A stretch of 64,000 nt of DNA, taken from contig CP085827.1 in NCBI GenBank assembly GCA_020809705.1, forward strand, positions 2,790,001 through 2,854,000, written 5' to 3'. The notes beneath the pieces are model-generated. The model made no database searches and was not told where the DNA came from. It saw nothing but the letters and a program-made list of their open reading frames with translations. The DNA comes from Calonectria ilicicola (Eukaryota > Ascomycota > Sordariomycetes > Hypocreales > Nectriaceae). Positions 54,924 through 64,000 of this stretch are shown piece after piece; within the stretch, counting starts at the first letter, position 1; the number at the start of each line of letters is the position of its first letter. Made by a program: the position numbers and the translations under genes.

Positions 54924-56146
54924 CTTGTCGGCGTGAGAGTTCGGGCAGGCTGCAGTTCCGCGTCGAAAAGATTGGTCAGAGCAAACCAGGGAGGGAGCAC
55001 TGGCTTTTGCAGATTTCTTGTCCAGACGGATCCTGGCGAACTTGCTTTTGACAGGGGCCACCCTGGGAGCAGGGTCCGAGTCGGCAAGCTTCCTCAGGTG
55101 TGGAACGGAACTTGCCACTGACTTGGCTGAGACAATGTCCAGCTTTCCGTTAGGTTCATCCTTATTGTGCAACCTTCAGCATGCTGATCACCAATGTATG
55201 AAACGTTGGCTCATTCCGTCGAACGCCTCCGCCGCGGAAAGCGGACCGGTGCAAGGACCCTGGCTCGAGCCGCCCTTAACACAATTGTATTGTTGATCAA
55301 TCAGATCAGCAATTGCTAGTATCGGGGCGAACATCCCGTCTTATTCATCTCCCGTTAACTAAATGACTCCAACCCCTAGCGCCAGGCCTAACATCTTATT
55401 TCTGTCCGCTCAAGCCTCGGGTAACACGGGTGGCGATGCCGGCGCTAGCGACACTCTTCCGCGGAACTTGATCCCGGTTGAGCAGATTGGGGAGGAGGAG
55501 ACAAGTCATGGAGTACGATCCCTGCTAGAACCGAAGTTAATTGTTGAGGCCCTAATGCGCTGTCATTTTGGACGGAAGAGTCGATTGAGTACATCGGCTG
55601 CCCGGTTGCCCCTGATCTCCGCAGTGCACATAAGGCTGCACTCTGGTACTGAACGGGGGATCAACACAATTAAAATACACAAGAGTGAAGGTACACAAAT
55701 TACTATATATTTTAACCGATTCTTTTCGTCATTATAATTCATGACTTTGCGCTTACCTACTATTGTGTGAGATTTTTCGTACACCCTGCTCATGCTGACA
55801 TTATGATCGGGGTAATACGGGGCTTGGTATGAGCGGGAATCTCACACCAATCTAGGCTACCGTCGGACTTGACCGCTCTGCCTAATTTACGGCGGGTTCC
55901 CGCGACCTACTGCACACTTTGACATCAATCCCGCATGAGGCTCATTCTACTAAGCCAGGGACGCTGAAGATCGTCCAGCACGAGCCAATTGGGATGTCAC
56001 TGAGTCCTTAATTGCGGCAATTTCGGCGTCGAGATGTGTTTTGACTTATATAATGCCTCCCCCGTGGTTGCCGCCCCAGTCTCAGCGATGTGCCATCGTT
56101 CTCAACACTAATTTTGTTGCAACGCCTCTTGGCAGGAATCAACGCC
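54924..56146. other. Divergent intergenic region
   Basis: About 1.2 kb. The plus-strand frame at 55363-55737 and the minus-strand extension to 55172 have no recognisable domain. Serves as promoter for the membrane protein and the hydrolase. Confidence 0.45.
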
Positions 56147-57055
56147 ATGAAACCCCTTTCGTTGCTTACCGGCCTTCTTGGTATGGTTCATGCAGCTTCA
56201 TTGAAGCCCAAGGACATGTCGTGTACCGGCCTGGTCAAGACCCAAGATGGAGTCCATCTCAACTACACGCAAAGCGGGCCGCTCAACGGTCCGCAGATCC
56301 TTTTTATCCCCGGCTGGCGACAGACTGCTGCAGAATGGAAGAAGCAAGTCAAGTACTTCTCTTCCGCTGGATACCGCGTCACAGCATACGACATGCGCGG
56401 CCATGGCGAGTCTGAAAAGCCAGACTTTGGATACCGCATCAGCCGTTTCGCTGCTGACTTGAACGACCTGCTGAACCAACTCGACCTCAAGGACGTCAGC
56501 ATCGTCGCTCACTCTATGGGGTCCTCCATCTCATGGGCTTGGTGGGACCAGTACCCCGAGGCTCGCGACCGCATCAGCCACTTTGTTTTTGTCGACCAAT
56601 CCTCCGTCCTCACGGCCGACCCTCACTGGACCGAGGCCCAGGTGAAGCAAGTATCAGCACTGTTCACTCCGGTCGGAGTCTATGACCTCGCATTTAACAT
56701 GACGGACGCCACGCCGCCCTTTGTCAGAAGCATGTTCACCGATTCCATCTCCGAGGCCGATTTCGAATGGGTTCTTGCCCAGAACAGGAAGATCAGCGAT
56801 AAGAACGCTGCTACCCTTGTCATTGATCATGCATTCAGGGATTGGCGTGACGTTCTACCCCGGATCGACATCCCCTCCTTGGTTATTGCCGGCGAGCTCA
56901 GTGTCAACGCAGCTCCGGGTATCGCATGGGTGGCAACACAAATACCGGGCGGTAGAGCATATACTTTCACCAAAGCGGAGAAGGGCAGCCACTTTATGTT
57001 CTGGGAAAACCCTGCGAGGTTTAATAGCATTGTTGAAGGCTTCATCACATCTTGA
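56147..57055 (+). CDS. Secreted alpha/beta hydrolase
   Basis: Intronless, 302 residues from MKPLSLLTGLLGMVHA, a signal peptide ending near residue 16-17, so I start here rather than at an ATG 19 codons upstream. Core features: ILFIPGWRQTAAEW (oxyanion region), YDMRGHGESEKPDFGY (strand 4 and following loop), nucleophile elbow VAHSMGSS with Ser123, and KGSHFMFWE with His282. The expected acid after strand 7 is Glu250 (IAGELSVN), where most relatives have Asp. The cap carries WAWWDQYPEARD. Closest in pattern to epoxide-hydrolase/haloperoxidase-like and non-haem esterase groups; secretion is uncommon for them. Substrate unknown. A (GATTT)4 microsatellite follows at about 57201-57221. Confidence 0.85.
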   Translation: MKPLSLLTGLLGMVHAASLKPKDMSCTGLVKTQDGVHLNYTQSGPLNGPQILFIPGWRQTAAEWKKQVKYFSSAGYRVTAYDMRGHGESEKPDFGYRISRFAADLNDLLNQLDLKDVSIVAHSMGSSISWAWWDQYPEARDRISHFVFVDQSSVLTADPHWTEAQVKQVSALFTPVGVYDLAFNMTDATPPFVRSMFTDSISEADFEWVLAQNRKISDKNAATLVIDHAFRDWRDVLPRIDIPSLVIAGELSVNAAPGIAWVATQIPGGRAYTFTKAEKGSHFMFWENPARFNSIVEGFITS

Positions 57056-57340
57056 AATGCTCTACAGTACCATATATAGCTACCCATTTAACACGTAACG
57101 TACTTGATAAGCATGCCGGTCAGACAAGTATGCCGGACATGTCGGATACGAGGGTGGTAAGTCAAGGTGAATGATAATCTTAAAATGGAGGACCGATCAG
57201 TGATTTGATTTGATTTGATTTGGATCCTCATGGTTTTGGCCACGTGATCATCGCGGCTATGCCCGGTTAGGCAGGGCTCCACTGACAGCCAAAGGACCTC
57301 GGCTAAATACCAGGTTGACCTTACTTCACTCTTTCTGTTG
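57056..57340. other. 3' flank and edge of AT-rich block
   Basis: Composition is normal to about 57350, then drops abruptly. Contains the GATTT microsatellite. Confidence 0.5.
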
Positions 57341-60300
57341 AAGGAAGGGCTATTTATTGTAAAAAGTCCCTCTTTTTATATTATAATCTTTATTTATATT
57401 GATTTGCTAGTTCCTATTAATAGTAGTTTCTTTTTTGTTTTATTTATATTAGGTGTTTATAGTTTTTTTATTTATTATAAAAATGCCTTATATTTATATT
57501 TTTTATATATTATTTTTTTTAATATAAGTTTTATTTATTAGCAGGCTATTTTTTTAGTTATTATAGACTAGGTGTTAGTCTAGTTTTAATAGGTTCTTTT
57601 ATATTTATAATTAATTATTTATTTATTTTTATCTCTTTAAGCTTTAAAATATATATTTATTTTATAAATATAATAACTAATTTAGCCTTATTATATATAT
57701 TAAGAAGTTTTTATATATTTTTATATATTTTAAATATCTTTTATTATAAATCTTAATATAATTTATAATATAATAATATATATATAATAATCTATTTTAA
57801 TTTATTATAAAAGTAATAAAGGGTTTTAATTTTTAATACTTTTCTTAAATATAAGAAATTATAAAGGCTAATTTTCTTAATATATAATTATACTAGAAGA
57901 GCTAATTCTACTTTAATAAAGTTTTTATATAATAAAAGGATTTTTAATATAGGACTTTATATATACTAGTATATTATTCTTCTATTTATATTAAATTCTT
58001 AGCTAACCTTCTATTAATATCTAGCTTCTTTTTATACCTATATTTTGATTATTATTCTTAATGTATAAAGGTTAGGTAAGATCTTGGCCTATAGGCCAGA
58101 GCCCTCCTTCCTCTATCTAATTACTTCTTTTATTATAATATTTACTTATTTATTATTATATATATTTTTATAAGCTAATATCTATCTAATCTTTATCTTA
58201 TAGCTATTTTTATATATTTAATTAATAATTTTAATAATATATTATAGAATATATATTCTAGATCTATATTTAGGTTTAATTAAGAAATAGATTACTATTT
58301 AATTATCTATATAGATTATAAGTCTATTCCTTTTATTACTTTTATTCTATATTAACTATATTAACTATATTAATTATAAGGCTAGGATAATGCCTTAAAG
58401 CTTTATTATATAGATTATTAATATCTTATTATCTTCTATATATTATTATATTATAATACTATTAATAATATAAATTACAATTATATCTATTTTTTCTTTA
58501 ATTTTACTTTTATTTATATAAATATATATAGTATCTAGAATTCTTAGGCTTTAATTATAGCTTTTATATACTAGTTCTTTACTAATCTTAATAAAAATCT
58601 TTAGATCTTTTTATTATAAGAATATTATAAAAGGGAGTAGTAGTTTAAGGCTTATAATATTTAGGCTATTTAATTTTATTTAGATGATTTTTTATATATA
58701 TTATTATAGATTAAGTTTATTAAGATTTTATATATTTAAATTATATTTTATTTTTATAAGTATTTCTATATTATACTTTTATATCTATTACTTTATTAAT
58801 ATTATATATATTTTAATATTAAGTATTATTTTTAATATTATTTAATATACTTCTATAATAATTCTTAGAATTTATACCTAAAGTTATTAAAAAATATTCT
58901 TTATATATATAGATTAGATATAGATCTTTTATATAATAATTTAAGTTAAATTAGGCTAAATATATATATATAATCTATAAGATTATTACTCCTTTATAGA
59001 TCTTTTGTATATTCTCTAGGCCTACTTCTTAAATTAAGCTTTTTAAATAATTTAAAATTATAATAATTTTAATTACTTTATATTATATTTTATTAATATA
59101 AAATATTTAATATAATTTCAAGTTTATAATTATTCTTAAATATTTATATATATCTTTAGATCTTATCTCTTCTTATAATATCTAGATCAGCCAGTCTAAC
59201 TTAAATCTTTTTATTTTTATAAAATAGGTTAATTAGAACTTCTTTATATTAAATATTAATATATATTTAATAGCCTAACTCTTTACCTTACCAAGTGATA
59301 TTTGTAGCTTTCTATAGGTCTTCTCTGTGGAGTCCTTATAGGCTAGGATAGTTATATTATTAATAAAGCTTATTATTATTATTTTCTTATTAATATTATT
59401 ATATATATCTATTAAGTCTATATTATAGAAGAAATATAAGATTAATAAGTATAATAATCCTTAGAAAATATTAGTTATTAATTTAATATATTTTAATCTA
59501 TATTTATTTACTTAGATTTCCATATACCTTTTATTAAGTAAATTAATTAAATATTTAACTATTCTCTTATCTACCTTTCTTTTATAAAGATTATAAAATA
59601 GTCTTATATATAAAATATTATTAAAAGCTTTAAATATATTTAAAAGTAGAAGGCTAATAATTAGTCCTTTTAGCTTATTTTATATTTTATATATTTTATT
59701 TATAATAAGGTAGATAGTATATTCTATTAACTTTAACTTCTAGCCTCTTATATAGTTAATTAGAAGTAGATTAAACTTTTTAGTAATATAATTTAATCTT
59801 TATATAATAATAATATTTATAATCTTTTCTATTATATTTAATAATATAATAGGTTTATATATCTTAGGGTCTATATAATCATTTTTACTTATTTTATAAA
59901 TAATTACTATTATAAGCTCTTAGTAAGGTTAAAAATAATAGTCTAAAATTAGGCTTTAATTAAAGATTCTAATTATATATAGGATAAATAGTAATAATAG
60001 AAGTTTAAGTATTATATTCTTGATTCTATCTAGCCCTAAGGCCTTATTTATTATAGTCTATTTAATAGTCTTTTTTACCTTATCTTTTATAATTAAAGGT
60101 AATTTTATTTGGTTATTATAGATTTTTACTTTAATATTTTCTAGGTTAGCTTTTAATAGTAGTAGGAAAAATGTTTAATTAAAGAGTTTAATTTTTTCTT
60201 TTAATATAATAATAATTTCTTTAATAATAAAAATAGTAAATATTAATATAATATTTAAAATTTAATTTTCTTTATTTTTTATTTATTTTATTACTTTTTA

Positions 60301-61080
60301 TAAAGATTAAATTAACTTTATTATTACTTTAATCTTTACTCTATATTATTCTTTAAAAGCTTTTTTAATTATTTTATTTTTCTTATTTCTAGCTTTCTGG
60401 TATATCTTCTATGATATTTCTATATTAAAGTAACTATAGATATACTAGAGGCTTTTAGCTTCTACTAATACCTCTATATATACTTTATTCTATCTTATTC
60501 TTAATTTTATTATAATCTATTTATTTAAGGTAGTAGATTTTATAGCTATTAATACTACTTTTACTAATTTAATAATATATTAATTTAATATTATTTTTAT
60601 TCTTAGCTACTAGAGTTATAATAATTAGACTCTTATTGTTTTAATAAGTTTTTCTTTATTAATACTTATTTAATCTACTTTTAGTTTTTTTATAAGTAAG
60701 ATAATAAATAGATCTAGCTTAGTGATAATAAATAGATAATCTAAGTTATAATAATAGTCTTTATTTATCTTACTTTAAATTAATTTATTAAATAATCTAA
60801 AGCTTATAAAATATAGGTTTATTATTATTCTCTTTTTATTTTCTTTATAGATGATAGTGCTTAGTTTTAATATATTAATAAGATTATAGAAGTTAATAAT
60901 ATCTAGAAGCTTATTTATATTCTAATTTATAAGGGTTATTGACCAGGGTGTTCTTGAGAGTTGTAGAATAGATTGTATTATAGTATGTAGACTTTAATTT
61001 GGTGAGTGTTTCTTAATTGTTTGCTAAAATTCTTTAATAGATTAAGTAGGTTGTATGCTACTTCTAGCTATAGTGACGCT
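57341..61080 (-). mobile_element. RIP-destroyed Tad1-like LINE (non-LTR) retrotransposon
   Basis: Read on the minus strand, 59.25-59.5 kb gives YFFYNIDLIDIYNN...SFINNITILAYKDSTEKTYRKL, the RIPed form of the Tad1-clade reverse transcriptase core (LFYNADLxDI...GFVDDxNILAYGxSTEENCRKL). FVDD has become FINN by G-to-A changes (59356-59367). Further upstream for the element (60.5-61.0 kb) the endonuclease region is recognisable around SQEHPGQ.PL, DIINFYNLIN and KINKDYYYNLDYLFI. Stops interrupt every frame. Ends are not defined; the 3' end lies near 57.35 kb where AT-rich sequence begins. Confidence 0.72.
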
Positions 61081-61189
61081 AGGATCCTAATTATTCTTAT
61101 AATTATCTTTCTTTTTTAATATTTAGTCCTTAAATGTTTATTAGTAGTTTTCTTATTTTAAATAATTCTATATACTTATGATTATTATT

Positions 61190-61325
61190 ATATATTATTA
61201 TTATTTATTATTTATTATTTATATAATATATATTATTTATTATTTATATAATATATATTATTTATTATTTATATAATATATATTATTTATTATTTATATA
61301 ATATATATTATTTATTATTTATTAT
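61190..61325. repeat. 25-bp AT minisatellite
   Basis: About five tandem units of ATTATTTATTATTTATATAA plus TATAT, with the outer units slightly variant. Confidence 0.85.
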
Positions 61326-61379
61326 ATATATAATATATATTTAGTAGGTGGTTATTATAAGGACTTTACTTTTAATAAG

Positions 61380-62660
61380 GTATATATTATAATATATTTA
61401 TTATTTTTCTTATTTTATACTTATTTATAATTTTTTTATATAAATAATATTTTTTACTTTATTTATTATATATATATATATTTTTATTTTTTATTATTAT
61501 CTTACTTTTCTTTTTTTTATTAAATACTTTTTAAATCTTTATAATATTATTTCTTTTTTAACTTTTTATAATACTTATTTATTATAAGTAATTTACTAAT
61601 TAAATATTTATTAAATAATTATTAAATAATTACCCTTACTTTTATTATATTATATAAAAATATAATAATCTCTTCTTTATTTATTACTAAAGATCTATTA
61701 ATACTTATTATATTTATTATAAAAAAGCTAATTAATTTTATAATATAATATATCTACTTTTATTAAATATTCTATATATAATTATTATTAATTTGATTAG
61801 ATTCTTTAGAAGCTTATTAGTACTATAATCTAATATTAGAATTTCCTAATTAAATTTAATATATATAATATTATTAAGTATAATAAGAATAATAATAATA
61901 CTTTTAAGTTTTTAATAAATATTAATTACTAATATCTTAACTAAACTATATATATTATTATTAATTCTTAATATTATATTAAAAATAATATTAAAAGTAC
62001 AGCTAATATTTATAAAATATTTAATAAATAATTATCTTTATATCTACTATAAGAGACTATTACTTAATATAAGTTAATAATATTAGATTTTTAAATCTAA
62101 GTAGATACTTTTATTTTATATTTAGTAAATATTTTACTAATTTATTATAATATAATCTTATCCTTATTAATATTAAAGACTTATATCTTTATTTAGCCTT
62201 TATTATCCCTTTTTATATTTATAATAATAATATTACTAAAACTATTAAATATTTATTAAATACTTTTAATTAGATTAAGTTTATTTATATTCTTAATATT
62301 ATAAAAGATTCTTTATTTTAATTTATTATTATATAGGAATATAAGATCTTATATACTTTAGCTACTATTATAGATTATTATAACTTTATTTATATTATTA
62401 AATATATTAAAAAACCTTCTATTTAATAAAAAGTAATTAATATATTTTTATACTATATTTAAAAGGAGAAAGAGAAGTTTAAGATTATAAAGTCTACTAC
62501 CTTTAAGGCTAAGTCTAAGCTTATACCTAATAATATACCTCTACTACCTGCTAGCTATAATTATAGTAGAAGTAATAGTTGCTTTTATAGTTGTTCTTGT
62601 GGTTATCCCTGTGGTTGTGATTGTGATGCCTTTTTCTAGGTGCTTATTTATTAAGTTATT
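61380..62660 (+). mobile_element. RIPed retroelement sequence with Gag-like Cys/basic tail
   Basis: From about 62458 to 62637 the plus strand has an open stretch reading KEKEKFKIIKSTTFKAKSK, then SYNYSRSNSCFYSCSCGYPC and GCDCDAFF before TAG. The spacing suggests an arginine/serine/glycine-rich Gag tail whose CGT/CGC codons became TGT/TGC. The rest is AT-saturated with stops. Family assignment is uncertain. Confidence 0.35.
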
Positions 62661-62699
62661 ACTAAGTTTTTACTAAGTGCTCCTTAGCTATTACCTTAG

Positions 62700-64000
62700 T
62701 AGTTTATGTATATATTTATATTTATAGGTATGTTAATTAGTAATTATCTTACTAGTTATTTATTATACTTTTATTATATTTTTTATTTTATATTATTATT
62801 TTATTTTTTATATATATATTTATATTATTTATAGTATTTTTATATTATTTATAAAGTATTTTATAAATATTTAATAGATTCCTATATATTATATTCTACT
62901 AACTAGCCTATTTACTTAACTTAATAGAATAATTATCTTTTATCTTTTTTATAATTTATGATTTCCTCTATTTCCTATTTTTCCTTTTTTTCTTTAACTT
63001 GGGGAGGGTGGCTATACTTTTGTTATTTGCTTGTTAAGATTATAATTATAGCTTTAATAGTAAGATTAAGAATATATTATATATATATTAATATTACTCT
63101 AGTAGATATACCTTATATACTTATTTTCTTATTCTTTTTTTAATTATTATTTTAATAAATTATAATATTAATTTCTTATCTTTAAAATAGAAATACTTAG
63201 TTAATAGTTTAATAATATTCCTTAGTTTATATTCCTTAGTTTGGTAATATTAATTATAATACTTAGATTATATTTTTATAATAGACTACTAATATTTTTA
63301 AGCTTATTTTTGTATTTGGCAAAAGGTTATTAAATACTTATTAACTTTTTATATTTTAGCTTTAATATATTTAAAAGTATAAGCTATTATTTTAAAATAA
63401 TATCTATAAAGTGCTTATATTAGAGAAACTTTAATAGTATTATATATATTATTATTATATATAAACTTTACTTTAGATAATTAGACTATCTATTAATTTA
63501 ATAAGCCTTTTATATATACTTAAAGATATTTTCCTAGTATTTAATAAGTCTATTCTATCTAACTATCTATTTATAAGTAATATATAATAGATAATTAGTA
63601 AGTAATTATCTATTCTTTTATAAATTTAGCTTAAAACTTATTAATAATTAATTTATTTTTATTATTTATAATTCCTTTTAACATTTTAAATTTACACTTA
63701 ATATTTTTATAAAAGATTTATATAAGCTAAGCTATATTAAATATTTTTCTTATTAATAAAAAGATTATATATTTGGTTATATAGTATATAATAATTAAGA
63801 TTATATTATATTTTTTACTATTTACTTAAATATTACTTAATAATCTTATAATAAAATTTATACTAATTTCTTAAAATAAGTACATTAATAGGGGGAATAG
63901 CTATAATTACCTATATAACTTATACTTTAATAAGTACTTACCTTAGCATACCTAATACCTTATTATATAATCTCTAATATTATTAGCTATATCTTTCTAA
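62700..64000 (-). mobile_element. RIPed Gypsy integrase region, running off the window
   Basis: Minus-strand translation at about 63.45-63.62 kb keeps the shape of the Gypsy integrase core: LSIIYYL.IDS.IE.TY.IL is the RIPed form of LSxxYHPQTDxQTERxNQxL, followed by LSKVKFIYNNN (from L.xxEFAYNN). Codons are interrupted by TAA/TAG in place of CAA/CAG/CGA. The element is minus-strand and extends beyond 64000; its boundaries and LTRs are not visible. Confidence 0.6.

Noticed and set aside
57338..57541. Hydrophobic small protein at the edge of the AT block
   Set aside because: Phe/Ile/Tyr-rich translation is what AT-saturated RIPed DNA gives in any frame; no start context or homologous pattern.
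61190..61325. CRISPR-like array
   Set aside because: Units are contiguous, A/T only and without spacers; this is a minisatellite in a eukaryote.
62958..63143. Second hydrophobic small ORF in the AT block
   Set aside because: Same reason: composition artefact in RIPed retroelement DNA.

Overview
This is filamentous-fungus DNA (Pezizomycotina, most likely Sordariomycetes by inference). Genes carry short 41-129 nt GT-AG introns with CTRAY branch sites. Protein families are typical ones: Zn2Cys6 and bHLH regulators, sugar-porter and DHA1 MFS proteins, P450, DUF7703 and rhodopsin-domain membrane proteins. Islands of normal composition alternate with blocks of transposons driven to extreme AT content. 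The decay is C-to-T/G-to-A and creates TAG/TAA in former CAG/CAA/TGG codons, the signature of repeat-induced point mutation (RIP).

Layout. 1-14.1 kb: end of a regulator-like gene, secreted class 2 lipase, intron-bearing tRNA-Ile(UAU), isochorismatase-family hydrolase, Zn2Cys6 factor, an AtuA-DUF4387 fusion, a sugar-porter MFS protein and a bHLH factor. The last four could form a small catabolic cluster with two regulators. 14.4-35.0 kb: RIP-destroyed Ty3/Gypsy family in at least four copies (one complete with TAATC target duplication, one interrupted by a younger chromovirus-like Gypsy with TTTTA duplication, one truncated, one inverted). 35.3-37.5 kb: an ORF joining a pogo/Fot1-type transposase DNA-binding N-terminus to NLR-type WD40 repeats, then a decayed piggyBac-like transposase. 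38.0-42.6 kb: secreted tyrosinase and retroelement debris with an inverted duplication. 42.7-51.4 kb: P450, DHA1-type MFS transporter, FAD monooxygenase and DUF7703 membrane protein. 51.4-57.1 kb: LTR-like remnants, an ABC-transporter fragment, a rhodopsin-domain protein and a secreted alpha/beta hydrolase. 57.3-64 kb: RIPed Tad1-like LINE (minus) and further Gypsy sequence (minus, running off the end).

The most notable results are: (i) the transposase-WD40 chimeric ORF; (ii) a 78-bp fragment with a cox2 reading frame (a probable numt) inside the MFS gene, placing an in-frame stop; (iii) a 28-bp tandem duplication that shifts the frame of the FAD monooxygenase; (iv) a DUF7703 intron that ends GG instead of AG; (v) nested retroelements whose target duplications and contrasting AT content suggest two separate rounds of RIP. 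The P450/MFS/monooxygenase group looks like a secondary-metabolism or detoxification cluster caught in decay. Assembly error is the main alternative for the small lesions. All gene models here are hand-built from splice signals and frame continuity; no search was run.
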